From the NCBI GenBank assembly GCA_027575805.1, contig JANBPU010000001.1, positions 434,001-498,000 on the forward strand: a stretch of 64,000 nt of DNA, given 5' to 3'. Under the pieces are notes generated by a model. It was not told the DNA's origin. It did not search any database and saw only the letters and a program-made list of their open reading frames with translations. Position 1 is the stretch's first letter. Each line of letters begins with the position of its first letter. The stretch comes from Mycoemilia scoparia. Its lineage: Eukaryota; Kickxellomycota; Kickxellomycetes; Kickxellales; Kickxellaceae. Of this stretch, positions 21,827-33,977 are shown piece after piece. The translations under genes and the position numbers were made by a program.

Positions 21827-23400
21827 ATGGTATTTCGAACTGGAAAATCGGTAAACGAATCAGTATATTAGCCAAGATATTTTGAAAAATAATTGATGAT
21901 AACTTGATAAAGTAATAACTTTATTTCAATAGAACGAAGTCGTGATCGAGAGCCCTATTACTGATACTATATCGGAGCTCCAGTTTTCACCCCAATCCAA
22001 CTTTCTAGCAGCAGCCAGCTGGGACAACCAAGTACGAATATGGGATGTTGACTATACCCAAGCAAAACCCGTAACAGCAATAACGCATGAAGGCCCAGCT
22101 CTATGCTGTACTTGGAGCATGGTAAGCATTTGTATGGAAATGTATAGACAAAGGATCAATTTGATGTGATAGAAGCAAGGCCCAAGATGATTACCATGCT
22201 ATATTATTATGTAAAAAGGATGGAAAGTACATGGTTTCGGGTGGAGCAGATACCTTTGGTCGAATGGTAGATATGGACAGTGGAAGTAATATGCTTGTTG
22301 CGAAGCACGATGAGCCAATCCGTAATGTCAGATTCGTCGCCCTCAATGGCCAGCCGATATTGGTGACAGGTTCCTGGGACAAAACTATAAAATACTGGGA
22401 CTTGCGCCAACAGAAACCCTTGGGATCTGTTGATATACAACAAAAGTGTTATGCCATGGACGCAAGAGGAGACTGTATAGTAATTGCCACAGCGAACAGA
22501 ATGATTCACTACATTGATGCCAAAAACCCGCAGTTCATTATGAAGGTATGTCGGAATTAAAATACTATCCAAGTGGATCATAATTTTTGAAGGGTGACTG
22601 TTGGTGGCCGCCAATTTGGCTGGGACTGTCCCTATAATCGTTGACCACCATTTATTAGCAATGGTTGCCCTTCAAAAATAACTAACCATATTGCAAGAAA
22701 CACATACATTGATGATTGCTTAAATTTCACGCCATAAAATATATGGGTCTTGTTGCTATAGACATTCTTATCCCCGCTGAAATATCAAACGAAATCTTTG
22801 GCCATATCGCCCGATGCTAAATGCACCGCAATAGGATCTGTAGAGGGTCGCTTTGCTTTGGAATATTTTGCCGATTCGAACAAAGAGTATGTATGCATAT
22901 GTATCATGATTTTTGAAGGGTACCTCCTTCCTTTGGAGGCCACCAATGATTATAGGGGCAGCAATCACAGCCAAATGTGTGCCTAACCCTTCAAAAAATG
23001 ATCTCCCATATTCCCATTTATTTCTTTGTCCTTCCTTTCAAGTCCAAAAAACCTAACCCAGTTTCTACTATTTAGAAAAAATCGCGTATACCATAGCCAC
23101 AATGACGAGACTTATCCAGGAAATGCTGTAAACTCAATAGCATTTAATCCTAATGGCAAATCAATGTGCACTGCTGGAAACCAAAGAAACATTCGTGTAT
23201 GGAGCTACCCGCATATAAATTCTATACAGGATTTCAGGTGGATCGAAGGAACTCCGACATGTGTTGCATATCATTCAAATGGTGAACGGCTGGCATATGC
23301 CCTAGGAAATGATTGGACTCAAGAAAAAAAAATAGGAGTCAGAGGATCACCAACAAGGATTGTTGTCCACAAGCTGAATAGAATCCAACAGGGATTATAG
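21827..23400 (+). CDS. RAE1: mRNA export factor Rae1/Gle2 (WD40 beta-propeller)
   Basis: Five exons: 21827-21850, 21933-22121, 22180-22545, 22762-22886, 23076-23400; 342 aa. After a short N-terminus the family opening VIESPITDTISELQFSP is followed by WD repeats with family features: AAASWDNQVRIWDVD, GADTFGRMVDMDSG, VTGSWDKTIKYWDLR, KCYAMDARGDCIVIATANR, AIGSVEGRFALEY, NSIAFNPNGKSMCTAGNQRN and ERLAYALGNDW. Rae1 binds the GLEBS motif of nucleoporins at the nuclear pore for mRNA export and also has mitotic roles. Introns 3 and 4 are each mostly filled by a MITE copy, in opposite orientations. The 24-nt first exon is the least certain part. Confidence 0.92.
22574..22690 (+). mobile_element. MITE-like element, copy 6, in RAE1 intron 3
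   Basis: Left end TGGATCATAATTTTTGAAGG, core TTTGGCTGGGACTGTCCC then TATAATCGTTGACCACC, right end TGCCCTTCAAAAATAAC. It occupies over half of the 216-nt intron. Confidence 0.85.
22901..23010 (-). mobile_element. MITE-like element, copy 7, in RAE1 intron 4
   Basis: Left end GTATCATGATTTTTGAAGGG, reverse core CCACCAATGATTATAGGGGC then ACAGCCAAATG, right end AACCCTTCAAAAAATGAT. It makes up over half of the 189-nt intron. Inverted relative to copy 6, about 210 bp upstream. Confidence 0.85.
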
Positions 23401-23843
23401 ATGTTGTAAAATCTTGTTGTTATAGCATCTTTTAAAGTCGGTTTTATTATTTGAAATTGTATTAGTTACAGGAGTAGCTTAAATGTTCTGATTATTACCA
23501 TAAATAACAATATCAAAGATGGAAGGCTCTCATGGATCAGTATTCTTAGTAATGGTTTATACAATATTTTTTAAAGTATAATAATACCAAGTAAGTAATA
23601 CATTATTTTGTCCAAGTTCCTAATAAATCAATTAAAGGTGTCTGTACCGAATTGTTGTGGTTATTAAATTTGGAATTCAATATTGAAAATTGTTCCTTCT
23701 AACTCGACTATGAGCCGAAACATCTGAAATGTTGGTAGTAGTGGTCGATTAGGGCTATATGAGATATATTTATCTCGAAATGGTTGCTGGTGAACAATAT
23801 ATCTTGACTGAAGGTTTCTTTGGTTAATTCTGTCGAATGATAA
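23401..23843. other. 3' flank of RAE1
   Basis: AT-rich; no gene recognised. Confidence 0.35.
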
Positions 23844-23973
23844 AAATGGTCATTTGGCTGGTAATCTTTGAAGAGTACCTTTTGGTGGCCAGCGGTTATA
23901 GGGACAAGCCCAGCCAAATTAGCGATCGCCATTTACTAGTAGACTTTTGCCCTTCAAAAGTAGTCACCCATTT
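23844..23973 (-). mobile_element. MITE-like element, copy 8
   Basis: Reverse core GGTGGCCAGCGGTTATAGGG then CAGCCAAATTAGCGATC; right end TGCCCTTCAAAAGTAGTCAC; left end CTTTGAAGAGTACC with a short insertion next to the outer ATGG. Confidence 0.75.
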
Positions 23974-24576
23974 AAGGTCGAGTTCATGTGTTCATTGGAA
24001 TTAAATTGTCTGTGGGGTTTATTTTTGACCGATCGTATTATCAGCTTGCAAAATCGGTGCATTGAAATTGTTGGAGCGTTTCCAACATTGAAATCCCGGC
24101 AATGAATTGAATTTGTAAAAATTTATGAACAGTCCGTAGTTTAACATTGAATCCGCTTGCAAAATCTGAGCTCATTACCAAAAAATCATTTCGAATAGAA
24201 TTACTAGTGCTTGAATTAAAGCGCGGAAATTGGTCATTTGGATTGAATTGGGGTGAATAATTATGCTGAAACGGTACCTTACAGCAAGGTTGATGCAATA
24301 TCGTTATAGTCATGGTTAAATTCGAGCATAAATTTGTGGAATCGGATAGACTGGACGCAAATTCAAATACATTCATCGCTTAAGTCAAGCAATATTGCAA
24401 GACCAAGGAGATTGTGATTTTCTTTTCCAAATGGAAAGAGGGTTGCGTTCTCGTCTCACCCAGATAACATTATATGTCAACTAACTTTAATAAAAAATTA
24501 TAACGGCAAAGGAGTTTATTTCATAGAAAAAAACATTCTAAGAAATATGTATTTAACATCTGAAGAATCAACACCC
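23974..24576. other. Intergenic stretch
   Basis: Between MITE copy 8 and the eL22 stop codon; no gene recognised. Confidence 0.35.
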
Positions 24577-24939
24577 TTACTCTTCGGCCTCTTCCTCCTG
24601 GTTGGAGATGTTGAAGTACTTGAGCTTGTAGGTGTTCTTGTTGACAGCGATGACACGAAGGTACTCACGGACCTTGTTCTTCTTGAGGAACTTCTTGGAA
24701 AGGTACTTAAGGTAGCGCTTGGAGAATGGTCCCTTGGTGGCAACAGCAATAGAATCAGTACCGTTGCGGGTGATGGTTACAACATCTCCGAGGTTACCAG
24801 TCTGGCCTTGAACCTTAATGCGGTCGTGGAGGAACTTCTCGAAGGCAGCGGGGTCAATGATCTTGTCACCAGCGGGATCGGAGATGTCAATGTTGAAGTT
24901 CTGGACGAGCTTCTTACCACGGGGTACTCTGGGGGCCAT
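24577..24939 (-). CDS. RPL22: 60S ribosomal protein eL22
   Basis: 120 aa, one coding exon, start MAPRVPRGKKLVQNFNIDIS, ending in the acidic run NQEEEAEE typical of eukaryotic L22. Internal blocks DPAAFEKFLHDRIKVQG, VVTITRNGTDSIAVATKGPF and SKRYLKYLSKKFLKKNKVR are diagnostic. The ATG at 24939 is chosen because it gives the family N-terminus; the frame is open further upstream but without support. Codon use is strongly biased, as expected for a highly expressed gene. It is divergent with proteasome alpha5. Confidence 0.97.
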   Translation of the reverse strand: MAPRVPRGKKLVQNFNIDISDPAGDKIIDPAAFEKFLHDRIKVQGQTGNLGDVVTITRNGTDSIAVATKGPFSKRYLKYLSKKFLKKNKVREYLRVIAVNKNTYKLKYFNISNQEEEAEE

Positions 24940-25129
24940 TTTTAATAGTCTAACTAAGCTGGTAAATTCCCAAGTGATTGACCAAAAGCTATTGAAGGAA
25001 AAGAGACAGACCTGAATTTCGCATGTGTTCGAGGCCTTTAACTCAACAATACACATAAAATCAAATTGAGCTTCATACCAGATTTTTGCTAGTCTTTAGT
25101 GTTAATTAAGGAATGATCAAATTATCGAT

Positions 25130-25143
25130 CACGTGAAAAATTT
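25130..25143. promoter_or_regulatory. CACGTG plus RRPE-like AAAAATTT in the eL22 promoter
   Basis: A palindromic CACGTG is directly followed by AAAAATTT, 190 bp upstream of the eL22 ATG and 211 bp upstream of the alpha5 ATG. In many fungi a Cbf1-type CACGTG site and the RRPE (GAAAAATTT) are ribosomal-protein or ribosome-biogenesis promoter motifs. The adjacency is seen; the function is inferred. Confidence 0.4.
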
Positions 25144-25353
25144 GATAACCCGTGACCGTGATTCAACTAGATTAAAGATTCAGTTCGTTGATGTTTAATC
25201 TTTAAGCCAGACTGTGACCTGGTGACGCAAGCCTTAATAGATTGAAGATGTGTTGATACATATATTGTGAACAGAGTAGCCTGATCATGTTTACGCAAAG
25301 CAGACTCTTGTTTACTCGACTTGTCATTTTAATTATATACATATACATTCAAA

Positions 25354-26606
25354 ATGAGTGAAGCTTCACGTTCCGATTATGACAGAGGTGTCAATACATT
25401 CAGCCCTGAGGGCCGCTTCTACCAAGTCGAATATGCCCTTGAGGCCATTAAGGTAAGAAGAGTAGCTATAGTATATGTAATACATTTACGACCTGTGGAT
25501 ATACTTTAAATATATTTGGCTTGTACTTATCATAACATTATAGCTTGGATCCACAGCCATTGGTATCCAAACAAGCGAAGGTGCTGTACTTGCTGCCGAA
25601 AAGCGGGTAACCAGTTCTCTTTTAGTACCTAGTTCAATAGAAAAGATTGTAAAGATTGATGACCACGTTGGCTGTGCTGTTGCTGGTCTAACACCAGATT
25701 CAAGAATTATTATTGAACACGCAAGAGGTCAAGCACAGGTAAATATAATTGCATGGATTTTATAGATGAAAGCATAAGCAATTATACATTTTGACCGTTC
25801 TCATTGATTGAAATTGATATTAGAGCCATAAATTTACGTACGATGAGCCAATTCTTGTACGAAGTGTTTCTCAGTCAGTCTGCGACCTAGCTCTTCAATT
25901 TGGCGAAAGTGTTGGTGAATCTAAGCCAAAAATGGTAAGTAACTAGCCTATATCATTGCAATTTGGGTATCTAATACATTTTACATTTATTGATGAAAGT
26001 GTCATCTTGTTATTGTTGTAGAGCCGTCCATTCGGTGTTGCACTGCTCATCGCCGGTATGGATGAAGACGAAAAGCCATCATTGTAAGTGTATAATCGTA
26101 TTGCAGTATTACATCCATACACCAAAAATATCACGCTAACAGAGGTTCTTTTGTCATCTTAGGTATCATTGCGAACCAACTGGGACCCTCGTAAAGACTA
26201 GACTAAAGGCCATTGGTGGTGGACAAGAGGGTGCACAAAGCAAACTAGAAGCCGACTTTGAAAAAGATTACAATGAGGTAGGGTTTTGCTAGAAATGATT
26301 TTGAAAATAAGGATTATAAGCATTACTAACCTTTTTATGCTAATTCGATAGAACCCAACACTTGAGCAAGCAAAGCACTTGGCGCTAAAGGTACTCAAAG
26401 AGGTCATGGAAGATAAGATCACTAAAACCAACATTGAACTTTCATTCGTGACAATGGGAGAAATCAGAGGAAAAAAGGCACCATTATTCCAATATGAGAA
26501 TGAGGAAGCTCTGGGCCAACTTATTGAGAGGATTGAGCGTGAAAAGAGGGAACAGGATGCCTTAGAGTTTGGCGAATCTGGCGACAGAATGGAGGAAGAC
26601 CACTAA
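25354..26606 (+). CDS. PUP2: 20S proteasome subunit alpha5 (PUP2/PSMA5)
   Basis: Six exons: 25354-25452, 25544-25738, 25824-25934, 26022-26083, 26163-26277, 26352-26606; 278 aa. It opens with the alpha-type signature [20 protein letters not shown] and continues [20 protein letters not shown], with [14 protein letters not shown] and [20 protein letters not shown]. The variants around [10 protein letters not shown] and [11 protein letters not shown] identify alpha5. It is a structural alpha-ring subunit, with no catalytic Thr expected. The C-terminus is a long acidic/basic tail ([18 protein letters not shown]), somewhat longer than in yeast. Confidence 0.97.
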
Positions 26607-27293
26607 ACTTTTCCTTTTAAGCAATGCATTAAATATTATTACATCAAATATTAACTGTAAAAGATACAATTTGTATGCACTCTATAAGAGATGCTCTAAA
26701 TATAAATGGCAAAACTCGAGGCAGGTACTCTTTGTGATTATATTCTTATAAATGAGTTTGAGGTGAAATACATTCTTAATGGCACTTGTATTATATACAA
26801 ATTTATTAATACCAGCCCACCTTTTTGCAACCTAAATGCCATGTTTACACATTTCTTACTATGACTTTACTTCACAAGTTATTAGGCATAATGGTCCCCC
26901 AAAAATTATTATTAAAAATTATAATAAAAGTACATACATATACTTTCAAGAGAAAAGTCGGTTTTACACCATCCCTGAAAAAACAATATACTTCTTAACA
27001 TGCCTCAGGACTTTTCCCATCATTAAAAATTATTTATCAAATTTATGGTATATTTTGCTGAGATCCACCCACAGCCATTGTTTGGCTAATCAGTAGTGAA
27101 ATTCGGCCAGATATAAAACAATATAGTATTCCTTCTATGTTGATATGCTTTTGAACTTTTCAGACCTTTTGGTCAACATAAAAATCGAATCTCACCCATA
27201 ACAGTATATAATGTAATATTGGTTATAAAAATAATGTTTTTTCACTTTATAGAGTTTGTATTGGAGGAATTATTTTATTAATTGGTTCTGAAA
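26607..27293. other. Intergenic stretch
   Basis: Between the alpha5 stop and the p52 start in tandem orientation. AT-rich, no gene recognised. Confidence 0.4.
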
Positions 27294-29466
27294 ATGACAG
27301 ATGTTATTTCAAAGAATAACCAGGAGCTCAGGTCAACAATAACCGAGTATCTGGAGGGTCTCTCTTCAAAAACATCTGAGAGGCTCTTCTCAACGCCAGT
27401 TGCTTGTCTTGCCATATTCAGGTAGGTACAAATATACTGACATGATCTCTAGAATACATGTATATTGAGCTAAGCTATCTACATTTATCATTAGGTTGCT
27501 GTCCTCTATAGAGAAGCAGTTCATAATGTCGATACTCTACATTGATAACCCATTGACCTCAAAAGAAGTTTCATCTTGGGCTAAGCCTGGCTTTGAAGGG
27601 TGGGGTATATTAGATTTGGTATAGCTACAAGTATACCTTTGAATACATACATCTTTCTCATAACCTTTTGAATCTATATTGCTATAGAGAAATTATTACG
27701 AGGCTTGGTCCGTTGAGGAAGCTACACATAATTGAGAAGAGAGACGGAGGTCTTGTTTTAAATGAAATTTTCAGAAATCAGTTGAAAAACGCACTTACTG
27801 GGGGGTAGGTATTGATATAAAAATACTGCTATTTATATTTCCTTCTTCAGTCTATATGCATACACATAGCTTATACCAATAGTGGATTGATTGCTATATA
27901 TTGTAGTGGCGACTATAAGAGTTTCGGTGTTTTGAGCAACAGAGTATCTCGCGACAACATTGAGCAAACTGTTTTAGATAATTATGCTTTAAAGAAGTGG
28001 GAGGTGAGCAATAGATTCTATTAGTAATATATTTAAAATTGTTGTATACTCCACAAATCTAACTAAACACTCGGCATGGGTCGATACTTTTAGTCTATAC
28101 TCCACTATATGGTTGGAACAGATGCAGGGGCTCCAAAGCCTAGTGGCACGGTTCTTAAGCTAATGGTTAGAGCCAGGCTTATGGAGGAGGCGTAGGTCAT
28201 TCTTTTATACGCTTGTCTTGTTTGCACATTTTCCTGTCCATACTGACTACTAACCATTACTCTTCTGGTTTAGTACTGATTATCAAAGCGGTGGTACAAA
28301 GCTAAAGATTTCAAATAAGGGATTTCAATTTCTTTTACAGGACGTAAACTCCCAGGTCTGGACTATTATTTTACAATATCTTCGGCAAAACGAAGAACAA
28401 GTGGAGGAGGAAAAGCAAGGGATACACGTTGTCGAAATTCTCAACTTCCTCTTCCAGTTAAGCAGTCTTGAAGTTGGCCAAGCCTATATAGTCGAGTCTC
28501 TAACACCTGTCCAGAGAAGGATGCTTTCGGATTTACGAGAATTTGGCTTGGCTTACCAGTCAAGGGATTCAGATGTATTTTATCCAACACGTCTAGTCAC
28601 AGTCCTCAGCTCCATTCATTCTAATAGTGCATCAGGCTCTCTTAACAATATTACAGTTGGTCAGGCATCTACTAATATTACAATTGATCAGCAAAGTGAC
28701 AGCAGTGGGTTTATCCTTCTTGAAACAAACTATTGCGTGTATGCATATACCGGTGAGGACTTTATACTGGAATAAAATGGCCTTTTCTAAACGCCCCACA
28801 ATCTTAAAACACAATAAATGAGTCTAATATATGTATCTTACTCTGTTTTATAGATTCTCCGTTGCAAATATCGATACTTAACCTTTTTGTCGAATTACAG
28901 GGGCGCTTTCCTAACCTTGTAACTGGGCGCATCACTCGTGACAGCGTAAAATCGGCTTTTAGAAATGGCATAACGGCAGATCAGGTAAACAAAGTAGTGA
29001 ATACAAATACAGGAACTGGGGCTTTCCTATAAATATTAAACAACCTTTCCTTTGTGAGCATAGATTATCATGTACATGACTGCCCACGCACATCCGCATT
29101 TACGGACTCAAGTAAGTAATAATGAAATCATGAGCATTTACAAACAATATTATGTAAAAGTTACCAACCGAATGAGCATCTATATAGACACCAACCTTGC
29201 CAATAACAGTAACTGACCAGATTCGTCTCTGGGAAGATGAAAAGGATAGGGTCAGAGGGTCAGTTGGATTCCTCTATTCGGATTTCAACAAACCCAGTGA
29301 TTTTGATATTATATATAATTACGCAAAGAAATTAAATGTAGTATTGTGGCATGACGATAATACTAAGCAAATGGTTATTGCTGAAGAAGGACATAATGCG
29401 GTCAAGGCCTACTTCAAAAGCAAGATGTCTAAACAGGGCAGGCCATCATCACAAGGAACTAGGTGA
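27294..29466 (+). CDS. TFB2: TFIIH core subunit p52 (Tfb2/GTF2H4)
   Basis: Nine exons: 27294-27421, 27495-27604, 27690-27804, 27907-28003, 28094-28191, 28274-28752, 28854-28984, 29064-29111, 29188-29466; 494 aa, close to the 460-510 of the family. Clear blocks: YLEGLSSKTSERLFSTPVAC, GLVLNEIFRNQLKNALTGG, VVEILNFLFQLSSLEVGQAY, REFGLAYQSRDSDVFYPTRL, LETNYCVYAYT, GRFPNLVTGRITRDSVKSAF, MTAHAHPHLRTQ, then TVTDQIRLWEDEKDRVRGS. p52 anchors and stimulates the XPB/Ssl2 ATPase in TFIIH for RNA polymerase II initiation and nucleotide excision repair. Its repair partner XPA/Rad14 lies 16 kb away, probably by chance. Exon 2/3 borders were set by phase and family fit. Confidence 0.95.
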
Positions 29467-30079
29467 TCTTTGCATATTGTTGGCCTTGACACATTATGGC
29501 GTGAGCACTGCTTTTCAATGAAATCTATTTGTTGTAATCTAACTCGTAGTTTTTGCTCTTGCCATTCCATCATTGATAAATATAGTCGAATTTCAACAAC
29601 AATCAGCCATAAATGAGTCCTCAGGAGTTGTGTATCAAATGGCCTGTGATTAGGTCAATATCTGAGGCCCCTTTCTATCTACCATGTATTTGATTCCAAC
29701 TGAAATCTCACCATATTAAATAAGATAATCATGTAAATTACAGCTCTTGAACCTGACTTCTCAAATTAGCCAGTATATTCCAAATGTGGAGTAAACTAAC
29801 AGTAAACAAAGATTGTTTACAAAATCACCCTCCCCTTTCTTTTAATACACACATCAATAAAGCTGGTTGTGGAGATCAGTAAATGCTGTTCTTTCCCTTT
29901 GCAACAATAACGCGTCAGTTTGGTGTAAATACCAACTTTACAAACCCGAAGCAAAGCAACACCGTTATAACGCATGTTATTTCTTGGTTTATAAAATCAT
30001 AATACTTGTAAAATATCAAAAGCCAATTTGCATTCAAATTTCGAGTCAATTAACGAAGGAAAATTGAAAATACACTTTT
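29467..30079. other. Intergenic stretch
   Basis: Between the p52 and CEP135 genes in tandem; no gene recognised. Confidence 0.4.
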
Positions 30080-32725
30080 ATGTCTGCTACTGACGGATAT
30101 GAGCAGACCAGGGAGCAATTGCTCAGGCTAAGCTATACTGAATATTTTCCTGAAGACGCACTTCCGCTAGTACAAACACTTCTTTCAGACTTGCAGGTAG
30201 CAGTTACCAAGCTGAAGGCACTTAAAGCGGATAACGAGAAACTATCCCGTGAAGACCGCACATTTCGCACAGAAAACCAAATACACAAGACAAAGCTACG
30301 TAATCTCCAGCAAGATAATAATAGGCTCAGGGCAGAAGTCCTTGAGGCCACGCGGATATCAGAGCAAACACGCCGGGATGCAAGCGTAAAGACCAGACAG
30401 CTTGAAACGCAAGTATCTGAGTATGAACTCCAAATCGTTCAATTAAACGCGGAAAAGAAGAACATTCTGAAAGCAAGGGACGAGGAAAGGAGGAGAGTTG
30501 ACTTGAAATTGAGGGAAATCGAGATGGGAGAGGGTGGAGATATATCTTTGAAAATGAGTTCACCACTAGGTACATATTATATGCTTATGTATATCAATTG
30601 TATTATAAAATCGAAACCTAAACATCACAAAAACTTGGCTTGGCAAACAATATTCAATTTACTAAACAAATTTCCATGTATAGGCCGAAGGATCCTTGAG
30701 AACCAACGAGAACCAAAGGCTGAGCCCTATGTTGCTAACCTTATTGACCTTAACGAAAGGCGGATATCTGCTCTAGAAAAAGAGGTTGAGATATTAGAGC
30801 AAAAGAACAATGATCTTATAGAACAGCTTGATGCATCACAATACCAAATTGAAACTCGCGATTTAGAGATCCAGAGGTTAAATACTGAAATGAATCGAAT
30901 AAATTCACCACAAAGGGTTCCGAGAACGAGACCTGGTGCCAATCGCGTACAACGGCTGGAGGACCAAATTGACTACCTGCAAGAACATAATACACAGCTT
31001 GAGAAAATACTTAGCCAGAAACAAACGGAGTTTGATACAAAGTGCTCTCAGCTCAAGGAGGAACTCTCAAAAACAAAGCAGAGTAGCCTTGAAATGTCCC
31101 AGCAGATAAAAGAGATGGACAAACAAATACAAGAACAAACACAAACGCTTGGTCAATTAAGCAAGATTTCTACCGATGACAACGATAGCAAAGACCTTAA
31201 TCGTTCTATGGAGTCAAGAATATCATCAAAAGCTCCCACAACACGGGTACCATCCCAAAGCTCCGGGTCTAGGAGAAGCATTAGTTCTGATATTCTTATT
31301 GAACATGCAAAATACCTTTTAAAGGACATAGAAGAAAACATAAACTCTGGAAAGGATATAAAGCAGACCACGACATTAAAGCGATTAAGATCAGTGATTG
31401 AGCAGATCGAAAAGACCAAACTTGAAAATAAATCGAATAATGAAGATATGGAGCTTGGTAAATCAGCAACATCAGATAGCAATGCAGATTCAAAGACATA
31501 CATCGGTTCACAAACGGAATGGGACAATCACATGAAAGATTTGCAAAATGACTATAAGCAGCTCAGAGCAGATAGGGATATGATAAAATCGCTATATGAA
31601 CAAGTAGCAGCAGAACTTCAGCGTGAAAGGCAAAAGAGAGCGTCTGAAACAAGCCACACAGATGATGTCCTAAATCCTGGGGCTGGGAGATTTAAACACT
31701 CTCTAAAAAGCCCAGAGTCCGAATTGCAGGACATGAGAGTAAAGCATTTGGAGCAGATCAATGAACTGCAAAAGCGTCTCAAAAGAGACAAACAAACAAT
31801 ACTAGATCTAGAAGAAAAGGTCGAAAAACAGCAGGAGCAGCAAAGAGGAAAATCCGATGAAGAAGCCGCAGCCATAGAGTCTCTAAATAAAAAAAACAGC
31901 CAAATCTCTGAAGAACTTGATATGTTAAGGAGTAAAAACCTGGAGCTTCAAAACAGGTATGAAGTTCTGGAAACTTCATTACAAGAAAAAATATCCACCG
32001 CCAAGGATTACCAAGAACGTTACTCCCAACTTGTCGAATCGTACACAAAACTAACCACTGAGCACGAAAAATTGGATCATTCCTTAAAAAATGCGCTCAT
32101 GGATGTGTACAAATATCAGTCTCAAGTTGTAGAGCGTGACAGCCAAATAACAACACTCGAGAAAAGCGTTGAAGAATACAAAGTTAATTGCCAGAATCAT
32201 AGCACGGAGTTGAAATCTACAAAGGCAGAGCTGGCCAATATAACAGCCGATCTGAAGACTCTCAGAACTTACAATGAACATGACAGGGAGGAACGATCAA
32301 GGCTTGGCAGAGAATTAAAAGAAGCGCACAAGCTTCGAAAGGCAACCGAGTTGAGCAAAGATGAATACAAACGACTCCTCTCGGATGCACTAAAGGAAGC
32401 ACAGGCTAACCGAGATCTCATATCTCAGATTAGAGTTGAGCGAGAGTCCCTTGCAGTGCAATTATCTGCACAGGTAAGTCTAAAATGCCGATATTATGTA
32501 ATTCTGCCATAACGATCCAAGTCATTGTCATAGAGATTATGTTGGAAATTGTTTACATGTATACGAATGTATTTTATATAGCTCCATCGCTGCCAAAGAT
32601 TGGAACAGCAACTGGAAATGGTTGAATACAGGCCACCGGCGATTTTATCCAATTCACATCATTCAAGCCCCATAGAAATAGCACCAACATCACCAACTCA
32701 TCATCACGGCACAAGTAGCCAATAA
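30080..32725 (+). CDS. CEP135: CEP135/Bld10-family centriolar coiled-coil protein
   Basis: Three exons: 30080-30569, 30684-32473, 32582-32725; 807 aa, coiled coil over most of its length. The N-terminal head LSYTEYFPEDALPLVQTLLS is the conserved CEP135/Bld10 opening. The PYVANLIDLNERRISALEKE segment and the later RVQRLEDQIDYLQEHNTQLE also match CEP135, where the equivalents are PYIADLLQVADNRIQEL and NIQVDFLQQANKDLE. Low-complexity Ser/Arg and Asp/Asn linkers interrupt the coil near residues 330-450. The C-terminus is a short His/Pro/Ser tail. Bld10/CEP135 is a cartwheel/centriole wall component needed for basal body assembly. In a fungus it implies centrioles, basal bodies or a centriole-derived spindle pole. 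TSGA10 is a related alternative. Confidence 0.86.
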
Positions 32726-33977
32726 TTATAAATAGTACTCTCTATTTTTAATCTTTTATGTGCCTCCGTGTACACACATTTATACATATATTTCCTTTTG
32801 CAATAATATAATAATTTTGTACAAGTATGATTGCGTATGGCCAACCCACCTATCAAAGGGTTTGTGTTAAAAATGGTCTTTTTGGTATCATTATCACTGG
32901 AAATGATAGATAGCCATGTAGCATGATCCCGATTCGCTTCCAGGGAACAAACATCGAATTTTCAAGAATTACAAATGGTCTTGTGCTATTGGAATACTGC
33001 CGATAAAATGATAGCATTGGAGAGCAGGCAACACGCTGCCAAGCAAGACTTGCCGGATATTATTTTGAACAGCAGAGCTATAAATACCTCTTGGCTTTTT
33101 CTATGTATTGGCATATTTTTGATTGCTTTGGCATAACCCAGTCATGCACTCTCTATGGAACCTTCTCATACAGATCAGGGCAATTGCTGGAGAGCAATCA
33201 GAAAAGTGAATCCTTTCGGCCTTCCAGTAAAATGATTGAGTGCTGTCACTTTGTAATCTTTCTACCAACACTTTTGCTTGCTTTGTGCCTTTTGTTGGTT
33301 GAAGAATCGTGGCATTAGGTATGCTAGGAACAAGCAGGGCTTTACCAATGGCACCTCAATGGGACGCAGCACCGTCAAATATTCCAGCTAACTCAAACAT
33401 GCTTTGGTTCCTGCTGGTAGCATGCAGGGTCAGATATGAAACCAAGCACAAAACAAAGAATAAATGATTGTGTGAATCCACTTGCTGCGGTGTTGCCCCA
33501 AAGTGTGGAAGTTTTAGGCTCTACTGCTTGGGCTGATCTGTGGGTTATAAATACCTGAACTTCTCAAACTCCTTGCCCTACATCCTACACCACCATCAAG
33601 AAACCGAAAAGTAAAATAGCATCATAGCCACCAAGATACGCTCCGCTTATTTATCCTACAAGCACACTCACATTTTGCTTTGCCAAGCACTGTAGTAGCA
33701 TATTATCCTTTTGGATTTTGGCTCTTTCTCTTGTCTACCCGCACCTTTCTTCTTTCTCTATACATACATCGTTATATATATATATATATATCTTTCTTTT
33801 GGTGCTACTATAGAAGCTATTTTTATTTTCGACCTTTTTGTTTGTAGGGACCTTGCATACACTTGTTAGGGCCACCGCGATAGCCACCTTATATTTGTAC
33901 TTCTTGCATTCCATTTCTCCTTGCAGCTCTTTGGCCCTTTGTTTTTGCTAATACACATTGCACTAAAGTATACACCC
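32726..33977. promoter_or_regulatory. Long upstream region of the ADAM gene
   Basis: About 1.25 kb without a supported gene. Two TATAAATA-like boxes lie near 33077 and 33545. The last about 400 bp become pyrimidine-rich and contain a (TA)n run near 33775-33791, directly before the signal-peptide exon. Confidence 0.35.

Noticed and set aside
24547..24945. 132-aa plus-strand frame across eL22
   Set aside because: Antisense shadow of the ribosomal protein gene.
33091..33318. 75-aa frame with a hydrophobic end upstream of the ADAM gene
   Set aside because: Non-family, isolated and without supporting signals; probably chance in a long promoter region.
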